Shown in pieces: positions 1 to 6,483 of a DNA stretch of 6,920 bases. A model generated the notes under the pieces. The model had not been told where the DNA came from, did not search any database, and was given only the letters and a program-made list of their open reading frames with translations. This DNA comes from JBKECO01 sp047974745 (lineage in GTDB: Bacteria; Bacillota; Clostridia; Lachnospirales; Lachnospiraceae): NCBI GenBank assembly GCA_047974745.1, contig JBKECO010000038.1, positions 1-6,920 on the forward strand, read 5' to 3'. The position numbers and the translations under genes are program-made. Position 1 is the first letter of the stretch; each line of letters opens with the position of its first letter.

Positions 1-138
1 TAAGACAGGTGGAGTCTGCCTTAAATCTGAAAATAGCATAAAAATAAGGAATGGGATGACACTGTAATTACGTTATATAGCTTGAATATACTCAAAAATC
101 AAAAAAATCTGGTGTTAATCTGATAGAACTACTTTCTA

Positions 139-176
139 TTTAGTGTTTTGACACCTAAACCAATATTGTAAATAAA
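139..176 (+). promoter_or_regulatory. Candidate promoter/operator upstream of the sugar-kinase operon
   Basis: A perfect -35 hexamer TTGACA lies at 148-153. It sits within an imperfect dyad at 139-159, TTTAGTGT then TTTG then ACACCTAAA, which pairs over 8 bp with one bulged C. A 17-bp spacer leads only to AATAAA (171-176), a poor -10 match, and a start about 7 bp further on would leave almost no leader before the ribosome binding site at 184-187. The promoter assignment is therefore weak. The dyad could be an operator for an unseen regulator. The rest of 1-191 holds no convincing gene. Two short open stretches run in from the left edge on the + strand, ending with stops at 39-41 and 65-67; either could be the tail of an upstream gene, but neither is recognisable. 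Confidence 0.3.
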
Positions 177-191
177 ACGGGTAGGAGAATA

Positions 192-623
192 GTGGATATG
201 CTTACACAATACATAGACGGTTACCAGCATATAGGAATACCAACAGATGATGTAATAAGAACAACTGAATTTTACATGGGGCTTGGTTTTCACCTGAAAT
301 GGGAAACGAACTATCAGGGTCATCCGGTGAAGTTTTTTGAGTGGGGAAATATAATAATTGAAACTTATGAGAAGGATGGGGGCGCAATAAATGCACTTGG
401 TGCGATCGATCATATCGCGTTAAACTGCACGGATATTGTTTCTTGCATAAAAGAAGCAAAAGCCCAGGGATATCAGTTTCACGAAGGTCCTGCTTTTCTC
501 CCATACTGGGAGCATGGGGTCATGTACGTGACAATTCTCGGACCAAATGAAGAGGTTATAGAATTCATTCAACAATTTAAATCCGAGGAAGAGATGAAAA
601 AGGCGGTGGGAGAAATTGGCTGA
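192..623 (+). CDS. VOC-family (glyoxalase/dioxygenase-fold) metalloprotein
   Basis: This is a 143-aa cytosolic protein with two beta-alpha-beta-beta-beta modules, roughly residues 11-60 and 72-126, as in glyoxalase I and other vicinal oxygen chelate proteins. The four expected metal ligands are all visible: His13 (YQHIGI), Glu57 (IIIETYE), His74 (IDHIAL) and Glu124 (EVIEFIQ). It is therefore probably an active divalent-metal enzyme. VOC proteins include lyases, epimerases, isomerases, dioxygenases and drug-binding proteins, and the sequence alone does not choose among them. Sitting first in an operon with a sugar kinase and a transaldolase, an isomerase or epimerase role, or detoxification of a reactive aldehyde, are reasonable guesses. 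The start is ambiguous: GTG 192 lies 4 nt after GGAG (184-187), and ATG 198 lies 10 nt after it. The 3' end overlaps the next gene by 8 bp, suggesting translational coupling. Confidence 0.85.
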   Translation: MDMLTQYIDGYQHIGIPTDDVIRTTEFYMGLGFHLKWETNYQGHPVKFFEWGNIIIETYEKDGGAINALGAIDHIALNCTDIVSCIKEAKAQGYQFHEGPAFLPYWEHGVMYVTILGPNEEVIEFIQQFKSEEEMKKAVGEIG

Positions 624-1581
624 GATTTGGACAATGGGTGAAGCGCTGGTTGAAATTATGAGGACGGAGGTGAACAAACCGCTTAGCAGTCCCGAACTGT
701 TTATGGGGCCATTTCCATCCGGCTCATCCTCCATCATGATTTCTACTGTAGCTAGAATGGGACACAGCGGTGGCATTATCTCCGGTGTTGGAGAGGATGC
801 GTTTGGAGACTGTCTGTTGAAACGCCTGCATCATGATGGAGTTGATGTTTCTAAGGTTATGATCGATCCGAACGGAGCTACCGCTTGTGCATTTGTATCT
901 TATAATGAAAAAGGGGATCGTTCTTTTTTGTTCCACTGGGATGATACTCCAGCGACGAAAGCAAAGATGCCTGATATCACAGAATCTTCCTTAAAAGAAG
1001 CAAAGTTCTTTCACATTATGGGATGTGCACTGACTGCCAGACTTAGTTATGGCTGGGAGATCGTGAATACGGCAAAGGCTATGAGGAAACAGGGAACAAA
1101 AATTAGTTTTGACCCAAATGTACGTATGGAACATATGACGAATCCGAACAAGAGTAAAGAATCTTTTGAAATTATTCGAGCTGTATTGGAAATGACAAAT
1201 ATTTTTGCTCCTGGAATCGATGAATTGAAACTATTGACAGGATTGGATAATGTTGAAGCGTCTGTAAAGAAGTGCTTTGAGAATCCAAACCTTGAAATAC
1301 TTTTTTTAAAGAGAGGATTAGAAGGATCAAGAATCTACACGAGAGATGGAAACGTTATTGAGCAGGGGCTATACAATGTAGTTTCTGTTGATCCGACAGG
1401 CGCTGGTGATACTTCCATGGGAGCATTTTTATGTGCCTTGTTGGAAGAAAAGTCTTTGAAAGAATGTGCTGAGATCGCAGCAGCAGCAGGAGCACTGAAC
1501 GTAGCTGCCTTTGGACCGATGGAAGGCAAGATCACCCCTGATAATATTCAGGCCATGAGAGACGGAACCTCTTCAGATTAG
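616..1581 (+). CDS. PfkB-family carbohydrate kinase, substrate unknown
   Basis: This is a 321-aa ribokinase-fold sugar kinase, a normal length for the family, expected to phosphorylate a sugar or sugar phosphate with ATP in the cytosol. The N-terminal strand plus GEALVEIMR (residues 8-16) is typical. The C-terminal PfkB signature DPTGAGD spans residues 259-265, with the anion-hole Gly-Ala-Gly and the catalytic base Asp265. The first family signature is atypical: residues 31-38 read GPFPSGSS where many members have GG-x-P-x-N, so the usual Asn is not evident. As I recall, a GP-F/Y-PSG version occurs in a subgroup of sugar kinases, some annotated as tagatose kinases, which I cannot verify here. 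The TTG start at 616 is chosen because the first strand (AEIWTMGEAL) needs it; GGGAG lies at 608-612. ATG 634 would remove half of that strand. The gene overlaps the VOC gene by 8 bp. Confidence 0.9.
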   Translation: MAEIWTMGEALVEIMRTEVNKPLSSPELFMGPFPSGSSSIMISTVARMGHSGGIISGVGEDAFGDCLLKRLHHDGVDVSKVMIDPNGATACAFVSYNEKGDRSFLFHWDDTPATKAKMPDITESSLKEAKFFHIMGCALTARLSYGWEIVNTAKAMRKQGTKISFDPNVRMEHMTNPNKSKESFEIIRAVLEMTNIFAPGIDELKLLTGLDNVEASVKKCFENPNLEILFLKRGLEGSRIYTRDGNVIEQGLYNVVSVDPTGAGDTSMGAFLCALLEEKSLKECAEIAAAAGALNVAAFGPMEGKITPDNIQAMRDGTSSD

Positions 1582-1594
1582 AAGGAATTTAATC

Positions 1595-2242
1595 ATGAAA
1601 ACATTACCAGATAAACGAACCCTTATTATTTTTACAGGCGGTCCAGGTACTGGAAAAAGTGGTACTGCGGACCGTTTCCTCCAATACCTGAACAACGATG
1701 AGATTATCAAGATTAGTTATGACAAGATTAAGGAAAAGAACTGGGATACCTTTGGATTTGAAAATGACAGGCAAAAAGATCGAATAAACCAGTGGAGTTT
1801 AGAAGAGTTTTATTTGACAATTCAAAAACAAATGTGGAAAAACAGGATGATTTTGATTGAATATCCTTTTTATCAGCGGCACAAACCCAAATTAGAGGAA
1901 TTAATAAATGAATCTGGTTATTCAGTAGTAACTATCTATCTGTTTTCTGATATGGAAACCGTATATGAAAGAGGTGTAAAGCGGGATAAAATAGATGATA
2001 GACATCCAGGACATTTACTTAGTAAGTATCATATAGAAACATATACTTCTGAACTTAAGAATGAAATACTTCTTAGTCGACCCACATTGGAAGAATTTGT
2101 TTCAGCAATTGCCCACAAAGAATACAATATTAAATTAGGATTAGTTATTCCGATTGATGTAACTGATTTTAATAAAATAAGTTATGATGAGATTTATAAG
2201 GAAATTGTAAAATACCAGAAAGAAAGGATAGCATCAAAATGA
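1595..2242 (+). CDS. P-loop kinase-like ATPase, substrate unknown
   Basis: This 215-aa protein has a single P-loop NTPase domain. The Walker A motif GGPGTGKS spans residues 15-22 after a hydrophobic strand (LIIFT). A second hydrophobic strand, MILIEYPF (85-92), ends in Glu-Tyr-Pro and probably supplies the Walker B or catalytic acid position (Glu89). A charged lid-like segment at about 118-141 carries Arg126, Arg130, Arg136, His137 and His140 (ERGVKRDKIDDRHPGHL). Size and layout match small-molecule kinases often annotated as AAA-family ATPase or predicted kinase, with distant likeness to gluconate/shikimate and zeta-type kinases. I do not recognise a specific family. It lies 13 bp after the PfkB gene, with AAGGA at 1582-1586 (8-nt spacing), and overlaps the transaldolase start by 4 bp. 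It is therefore probably part of the same pathway, perhaps a second phosphorylation step. The coding sequence looks more AT-rich than the PfkB gene before it. Confidence 0.75.
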   Translation: MKTLPDKRTLIIFTGGPGTGKSGTADRFLQYLNNDEIIKISYDKIKEKNWDTFGFENDRQKDRINQWSLEEFYLTIQKQMWKNRMILIEYPFYQRHKPKLEELINESGYSVVTIYLFSDMETVYERGVKRDKIDDRHPGHLLSKYHIETYTSELKNEILLSRPTLEEFVSAIAHKEYNIKLGLVIPIDVTDFNKISYDEIYKEIVKYQKERIASK

Positions 2243-2892
2243 AAATTTTTTTAGATACAGCAAATGTTGAGGATATAAAAAAAGCGAATGACATGGGAGT
2301 AATATGTGGTGTTACAACTAATCCATCATTGATAGCAAAAGAAGGTCGCGAGTTTGCGACAGTTATAAAAGAAATTGCATCTATTGTAGATGGACCGATT
2401 TCTGGAGAAGTAAAGGCAACAACAGTTGACGCAGATGGGATGATTCGAGAAGGCCGTGAGATAGCTGCACTTCATCCTAATATCATAGTTAAGATTCCCA
2501 TGACAGTAGAAGGTTTGAAAGCTGTAAAAGTTCTGAGTGCAGAAAAAATCAAAACAAATGTAACACTAATTTTTAATGCTAATCAGGCAATTCTTGCAGC
2601 AGAAGCAGGTGCAACTTATGTATCACCGTTCCTGGGCAGGCTAGACGATATTAGTCAAAAAGGAGTAGATCTGATTCAAGTTATTGCAGATATCTTTGCT
2701 GTATATGAGTATAGTACAGAAATCATTGCAGCGTCTGTTCGTAATCCGATTCATGTTACAGACTGTGCGCTGGCTGGAGCTGATATTGCAACTGTTCCAT
2801 ATTCAGTAATTGAACAAATGACGCACCATCCACTGACAGATCAGGGAATTGAAAAATTCCAGTCTGATTACAGGGCTGTATTTGGAGATTGA
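2239..2892 (+). CDS. tal: Transaldolase, short TalC/FSA-type subfamily
   Basis: This 217-aa TIM-barrel class I aldolase matches the small transaldolase/fructose-6-phosphate aldolase group in length. Key residues fall at family positions: Asp6 (FLDTAN), the GVTTNPSLI motif at 24-32, Glu57, the Schiff-base Lys85 (IVKIPMT), TNVTLIF at 106-112, and SPFLGR at 129-134. Phe131 and Glu57 replace the Tyr131 and Gln59-type residues of E. coli fructose-6-phosphate aldolase. True transaldolases carry Phe here, so dihydroxyacetone transfer between sugar phosphates is more likely than simple aldol cleavage. The role could be the pentose phosphate pathway or a dedicated catabolic route. The ATG overlaps the preceding stop as ATGA, with AGAAAGGA at 2221-2228 as ribosome binding site. 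It is the last operon gene, followed by only 28 bp before an IS5-type insertion. The symbol is by family; orthology to a named tal gene is unproven. Confidence 0.9.
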   Translation: MKIFLDTANVEDIKKANDMGVICGVTTNPSLIAKEGREFATVIKEIASIVDGPISGEVKATTVDADGMIREGREIAALHPNIIVKIPMTVEGLKAVKVLSAEKIKTNVTLIFNANQAILAAEAGATYVSPFLGRLDDISQKGVDLIQVIADIFAVYEYSTEIIAASVRNPIHVTDCALAGADIATVPYSVIEQMTHHPLTDQGIEKFQSDYRAVFGD

Positions 2893-2916
2893 GGTAGTAT
2901 TAAAAGAAAGTAAATT

Positions 2917-2920
2917 CTAG
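2917..2920. repeat. Target site duplication CTAG, left copy
   Basis: CTAG directly precedes the left terminal repeat and is repeated at 4131-4134 directly after the right one. A 4-bp YTAR-type duplication is what the IS5 subgroup makes. Because CTAG is its own reverse complement, it also looks like four extra bases of inverted repeat. Confidence 0.8.
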
Positions 2921-2937
2921 GGAAACACTGATTAATT
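2921..2937 (+). repeat. IS5-type terminal inverted repeat, left
   Basis: The 17 bases GGAAACACTGATTAATT are an exact reverse complement of 4114-4130. The pairing breaks at the next base (G on the left against C on the right), which sets the repeat length. Confidence 0.9.
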
Positions 2938-2976
2938 GATGTTATTCTCAGCATTGTCCCATTTTGTTAAGTTTTG

Positions 2977-3011
2977 AAAGGATATGTTACATGATTCAAC
3001 TCATATCCTTT
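2977..3011 (+). terminator. Rho-independent-type hairpin inside the IS5 left end
   Basis: AAAGGATATG (2977-2986) pairs perfectly with CATATCCTTT (3002-3011), a 10-bp stem with a 15-nt loop, followed on the + strand by the T-rich TTGTATTTCT. The orientation fits termination of transcripts entering from the transaldolase operon, which would shield the transposase gene from antisense transcription. On the - strand the hairpin follows the transposase stop by about 45 nt but is not followed by a T run, so termination there is less clear. The stem is AT-rich and of moderate strength. Confidence 0.5.
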
Positions 3012-3055
3012 TGTATTTCTCTCGCATTTTAAGGATTTTCCCAATTATGGGCGCA

Positions 3056-4054
3056 CTATGCCATACAATCTCGAAATTCCGAGGTTCGGCCAGACCTGCT
3101 GCACATGATTAGATTGGCACTGGCAAACAGAAGGTTAAATCGATTCATGTTTTTTTCGATTCCCCTATAAACTACTTTTGCATAGCCCATGTGCTTTTTG
3201 ACTATGAGAAAAGGATGTTCCACTTTGCAACGAACCGCTGACTTTTCGTGTTCCATTTTTTTTTCCCAATTAAGTCCGTTAAAGTTGTCTGCCATTTTAA
3301 GGCTTGATGGACGTTTGTTGATACGGAATTCTATCATAGATAGGACTTCATCATTTTTAATCTCGTCATGAGCTGGTGCACCAAGATAACCTGAATCTCC
3401 ATAAACAACATGGTCATCTTTTCGTATCAGTTTCGATGTTTCAGAAACATCATGTATATTTGCGGAAGTTCCTGTAAGCGTGTGAACATATCCTGTTGCA
3501 GCATCTACTCCGGCATGAACTTTCATACCAAAGTACCATTCATTACCTTTCTTGGTCTGATGCATTTCAGGGTCACGTTTACCTTCCTGGTTCTTGGTTG
3601 ATTTTGGCGCTGCAATAATGCTTGCATCAACGATGGTTCCTCCATGCATCATGAGGCCTGATTCATCAAGACGTTTATTCACATCTGCAAAGATTTTCTC
3701 GCCTATCTTGTTCTTTTCGAGCATGTGGCGAAACTTTAGCAGAGTAGTTGCATCAGGCACTTGCTGATCATTGAAATCGATATGCATGAATGAACGCATG
3801 GCATAACTGTCATAAATAGCATCTTCGACTCCTTCATCTGAAAGGTTAAACCAGATCTGCATAAGATACATGCGCAGCATTGCTTCAATACCAATAGGCT
3901 TACGTCCACGCGTATTGCTGAAATAGTATGGGCGTATCATATCTGCCCAATATTTCCATGGAATAATTTCTTCCATGGCATCAAGGAATTCTTCTCGTCT
4001 GGTTTTCTTCTTTCGATTGGAATATTCAATATCAGTAAGAGTTAATTGATTCAT
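3056..4054 (-). CDS. IS5-family DDE transposase
   Basis: This 332-aa full-length transposase matches the usual size of IS5-type enzymes. The N-terminal DUF772-like helical DNA-binding region (about residues 15-110, including RGRKPIGIEAMLRMYLMQIW) is followed by an RNase H-like catalytic domain. The catalytic triad is Asp143 (TIVDASIIAAP), Asp220 (VVYGDSGYLGA) and Glu279 within R275-x3-E279-x6-K286, the R(3)E(6)K form of the IS4/IS5 signature. No frameshift or stop is seen, so it may be active. The ATG at 4054 has only a modest ribosome binding site (GAAAGG), which lies in the loop of a hairpin described separately. It cuts and pastes the surrounding element. Confidence 0.93.
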   Translation of the reverse strand: MNQLTLTDIEYSNRKKKTRREEFLDAMEEIIPWKYWADMIRPYYFSNTRGRKPIGIEAMLRMYLMQIWFNLSDEGVEDAIYDSYAMRSFMHIDFNDQQVPDATTLLKFRHMLEKNKIGEKIFADVNKRLDESGLMMHGGTIVDASIIAAPKSTKNQEGKRDPEMHQTKKGNEWYFGMKVHAGVDAATGYVHTLTGTSANIHDVSETSKLIRKDDHVVYGDSGYLGAPAHDEIKNDEVLSMIEFRINKRPSSLKMADNFNGLNWEKKMEHEKSAVRCKVEHPFLIVKKHMGYAKVVYRGIEKNMNRFNLLFASANLIMCSRSGRTSEFRDCMA

Positions 4055-4089
4055 AGGTATACGACCTTTCAGTTGATACCTATATTATA
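4053..4089 (-). promoter_or_regulatory. Transposase -10 box and RBS-sequestering hairpin
   Basis: On the - strand a perfect TATAAT occupies 4089-4084; no good -35 is seen. The expected transcription start is near 4077. ATAGGTAT (- strand, 4083-4076) pairs perfectly over 8 bp with ATACCTAT (4060-4053). The 15-nt loop contains the GAAAGG ribosome binding site, and the 3' arm includes the first two bases of the ATG. A transcript from the internal promoter would start inside the 5' arm and mostly lose the hairpin. A read-through transcript from outside would form it and hide the start site. This matches the logic known for IS10 and IS50. Confidence 0.5.
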
Positions 4090-4113
4090 CAGTATAGTGA
4101 GTGGAAATACTTG

Positions 4114-4130
4114 AATTAATCAGTGTTTCC
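4114..4130 (-). repeat. IS5-type terminal inverted repeat, right
   Basis: This is an exact 17-bp reverse complement of 2921-2937, marking the right end of the element next to the transposase promoter. Confidence 0.9.
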
Positions 4131-4134
4131 CTAG
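4131..4134. repeat. Target site duplication CTAG, right copy
   Basis: Matches 2917-2920. Removing 2921-4134 restores a continuous pre-insertion sequence in which the transaldolase tail runs into AAAAAGATATATTGTGGC. Confidence 0.8.
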
Positions 4135-4224
4135 AAAAAGATATATTGTGGCAGAGAGTTTTATACTGCTTATACAGATCATTTTGTAATTGCAAAAAAA
4201 CAATACAACAGAATAAGTTCGTGT
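4135..4224. other. 90-bp AT-rich spacer between two insertion sequences
   Basis: This is the only non-mobile DNA left between the IS5-type and IS21-type elements. It contains no recognisable gene, and no strong terminator is seen. One weak stem pairs TTGTAATTG (4184-4192) with CAATACAA (4201-4208) around an A-rich loop. It is probably the original downstream flank of the transaldolase operon. Confidence 0.6.
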
Positions 4225-4300
4225 TGTTAGGGTCGGGTGATATTGACCAATTAGCGCCGGGAGAAAACGACCAATTTCAGTCAGTCAGAAAAAGCCAATG
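4225..4300 (+). repeat. IS21 left end with multiple transposase-binding-type repeats
   Basis: The terminal TGTTAGGGTCGGG (4225-4237) is followed by two direct copies of GACCAATT at 4245-4252 and 4269-4276, 24 bp apart. The second copy forms part of the 31-bp internal inverted repeat at 4270-4300. Arrays of repeated sites at both ends are a known feature of IS21 elements and bind the transposase. Confidence 0.75.
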
Positions 4301-4318
4301 CATCAGTTTTTCCTTTCT

Positions 4319-5122
4319 TTAATCCTTGGTTTTTGGCAACGCAGACGGTTCACCTGCTGATATTGCAATCGTTTCACAATTGCGACCACGATAGCTGTTT
4401 CCTTTGATCATGAATACAGTAGCATCATCAAAAATCCGGTCAAGAGCACATAACAAAGAGGAATCCTCGCTGAAAAAATCGCTCCACTTATCAGGACTTT
4501 TATTGCTTGTAAAGATCATAGTATTTGGCCCTTCTTTGTTATACCTACGATCTATAACATCAAAGAACATACGCGTATTCTCTTTGTCGAACGTGCAACG
4601 GCCTACTTCATCAATAATTAAGCAGGATGGTTTAACCAACCCATTGATCGTACTGCTTTCTCTGCCATATTTTCGTGCATCCGTTAGGCGTTGATTCAAT
4701 TCAGTCGCTTTCAGAAAGTATGCTTTCATTCCGTTTTGACAGCATTGACGCCCATATGCCATTGCTAAGTGTGTTTTCCCAACTCCCTGTGGTCCAATGA
4801 ATGCAAGATTTTTATGAGCATACAGTGCAGATAACGTAGAAAGATTTTTGAGTTTTTCAACCTGGTTTCCATGTAACTGTTCATAATCAAATCCTTCGAA
4901 AGTTTTTGGCTCCTTCAATGGCAATCGACTTAATCTGAGCATGGTGGAGACAATACTTTCGCACTTTTTCTGTTTCAGATAGATCAGTGTTTCAGCAATT
5001 GCTCGTATGTTATCTTCACTCATCTCATGTTCCAAGGCAAACTGTGCCATTTCCTGTCCACAAAAATCAAGGCTGAGATATTTTGAAGATTCGTGGATCT
5101 GTTCAAAATAAGAATTATTCAT
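4319..5122 (-). CDS. istB: IS21 transposition helper ATPase IstB
   Basis: This 267-aa AAA+ ATPase of the DnaC-like IstB family assembles on target DNA and activates the IstA transposase. The Walker A motif GPQGVGKT is at 110-117, Walker B LIIDE at 168-172, the sensor-1-like TSN at 205-207, and the conserved LDRIFDDA stretch at 227-234. The start is placed at ATG 5122 because AGGAGGGG (5137-5130, - strand) sits 7 nt upstream. An in-frame TTG at 5140 would begin inside that ribosome binding site and is rejected. The start overlaps the end of istA by 8 bp, as expected for coupled translation. No defect is seen. Confidence 0.93.
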   Translation of the reverse strand: MNNSYFEQIHESSKYLSLDFCGQEMAQFALEHEMSEDNIRAIAETLIYLKQKKCESIVSTMLRLSRLPLKEPKTFEGFDYEQLHGNQVEKLKNLSTLSALYAHKNLAFIGPQGVGKTHLAMAYGRQCCQNGMKAYFLKATELNQRLTDARKYGRESSTINGLVKPSCLIIDEVGRCTFDKENTRMFFDVIDRRYNKEGPNTMIFTSNKSPDKWSDFFSEDSSLLCALDRIFDDATVFMIKGNSYRGRNCETIAISAGEPSALPKTKD

Positions 5123-6470
5123 TCCACAGCCCCTCCTCAAAATTAAATCGTCTGAATCCAGAATCGTATTGTGGTGGATCTAGCTGTTTGATCGTCGCAC
5201 GTACGGGCATGGTTGGTCGTTCTTCCGGCTGCTCTGTAACATACTGATCCTTGCAAAAACTGTCTCTTCTGCCCCATGTCACGTCATGAGAAGTTAGGAT
5301 TTTTGTCATACTCGTATCGTAAAGGTAGAGAACATATCCATCTCGTTTTACACGACACGATTTTTCTGTATACCAGTATGGAACACCAAATCGGCGACCT
5401 TCGAAATGAACAAAACCATCAAATGAAATCTTGCGTTCTGGGCACAGGTAGTACGATAGTTCTATAGTTTCTTCTAACTTGCTGGCATATTTCATACAAG
5501 CCTGGAAATGCTTTTCATTCGGAATACAATCTACTGCTCTGTGATAGGAATTATTTTGTGCATTACACCAACGGATTGCTTCATAATTAAGATCTGTGAG
5601 TTCACAAAAAATACGTCCGGGAAGAAAATTCCCTTTTACAAACCGTACCAATCGTTCTACTGATCCTTTCGTGAACGGATGTCTAGGTTTGCAGAGTTTT
5701 GTTTCAAATCCAAGATTTCCCATAAAGAGCTCATAGTCCTTCTGCCAGATGGGATGTCCCTGTTCGTCGCGATGTAGAACTACACTTTTCATGTTATCCG
5801 TCAAAATATATTCCGGAATGCCCATGTATAGGAACGCATGAATCATTCCGATAAAGAGGTTCTCTTGTTTTGCATTTGGAAAGAACTCAATATATCGCTG
5901 CCCACAACAGTGACAGATCATGGCAAAACAAGCAACTTTATGAATGTTTCCAGAGGAGTCCTCGACTTCAATAAATCCCCAGTCCATCTGGTATGATTCA
6001 CCAGGTACTGTTTGATAGCGCTGCCCTCTGCTTCCCTGTGGTGCAACAAGCTGTCGTTTCGGCGGAATCAGATCTTTATGATGAGCAATATATTCCTTCA
6101 CTGTCGTTATTCCACCTTGAAAACCAAGTTCTTTGAGTCGGTCGTGACAAAGTGTCGCATTTGTAACTCCTTTCCGAAGAAGATCATCCAGTATGCCTGA
6201 GAAACCGGTAAGTAGAGTGGTTTCAGCTTTCCTGCCTGTAAGTGCATGAGGTAGATCAACAAAACCCGCATTTTTAATTCTGCGAAGCTTTGCACGTGAA
6301 ATTCCAGTTCTTCGTTCGAGTTCAGCAAGATTTACATGATTGGGATCGAATGAATCCCCCTGTTCCATCTTCATTTCATTAAGTGAATGTGCTATTATTT
6401 CAGTTAAGTCATTGTGTTTTTCTCCCATTCTGATTTCTACTGATGCATTGGTAACATCATTGTAGATCAT
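5115..6470 (-). CDS. istA: IS21-family transposase IstA
   Basis: This 451-aa transposase has a helix-turn-helix region at about residues 47-68 (LAELERRTGISRAKLRRI) and an rve-type RNase H core. The catalytic residues are Asp163 (QMDWGF), Asp225 (ILTDNMKS) and Glu272 (GSVERLVRF). A C-terminal beta-rich region (about 340-400, FEGRRFGVPYWY) matches the usual IS21 tail. It cuts and joins the element ends and works with IstB. The ATG at 6470 lacks a clear Shine-Dalgarno site. A downstream ATG at 6428 (MGEKHND) is possible and would still leave the DNA-binding region intact. No frameshift or stop is seen. Confidence 0.93.
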   Translation of the reverse strand: MIYNDVTNASVEIRMGEKHNDLTEIIAHSLNEMKMEQGDSFDPNHVNLAELERRTGISRAKLRRIKNAGFVDLPHALTGRKAETTLLTGFSGILDDLLRKGVTNATLCHDRLKELGFQGGITTVKEYIAHHKDLIPPKRQLVAPQGSRGQRYQTVPGESYQMDWGFIEVEDSSGNIHKVACFAMICHCCGQRYIEFFPNAKQENLFIGMIHAFLYMGIPEYILTDNMKSVVLHRDEQGHPIWQKDYELFMGNLGFETKLCKPRHPFTKGSVERLVRFVKGNFLPGRIFCELTDLNYEAIRWCNAQNNSYHRAVDCIPNEKHFQACMKYASKLEETIELSYYLCPERKISFDGFVHFEGRRFGVPYWYTEKSCRVKRDGYVLYLYDTSMTKILTSHDVTWGRRDSFCKDQYVTEQPEERPTMPVRATIKQLDPPQYDSGFRRFNFEEGLWNE

Positions 6471-6483
6471 GAATTGAAAAATA

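Larger units (their letters stand above)
2921..4130 (-). mobile_element. Complete IS5-family insertion sequence (1210 bp)
   Basis: The element is bounded by perfect 17-bp terminal inverted repeats starting GGAAACACTG, at 2921-2937 and 4114-4130, and flanked by CTAG duplications. It holds one full-length DDE transposase on the - strand, a terminator-like hairpin at the left end and a transposase promoter region at the right end. Length, the GGAA tip, the YTAR-type target and the transposase sequence all fit the IS5 subgroup of the IS5 family. It inserted 28 bp after the transaldolase stop, so it does not break any operon gene seen here, but it separates the operon from its original downstream sequence. 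Confidence 0.93.

Noticed and set aside
129..413. 94-codon open frame on the - strand across the start of the VOC gene
   Set aside because: It overlaps a gene with clear VOC motifs, has no family features and no convincing ribosome binding site; shadow of the real gene.
192..2892. Sulfoquinovose (sulfo-transaldolase) pathway as the identity of the operon
   Set aside because: A transaldolase alone is not enough; no sulfoquinovosidase, sulfo-sugar isomerase or exporter is visible, and a PfkB kinase is not part of the sulfo-transaldolase route.
3256..3264. Run of nine A on the coding (-) strand of the IS5 transposase, a possible slippage site
   Set aside because: The 332-aa frame is already complete and carries all three catalytic residues, so no frameshift is needed; the run just encodes Glu-Lys-Lys-Met.
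4101..4322. 73-codon + strand frame crossing the IS5 right repeat, the spacer and the IS21 left end
   Set aside because: It spans two element boundaries and reads through terminal repeats, so it is an accidental frame.
4319..5140. istB starting at an in-frame TTG at 5140
   Set aside because: That TTG would begin inside the AGGAGGGG ribosome binding site; ATG 5122 has ideal spacing.
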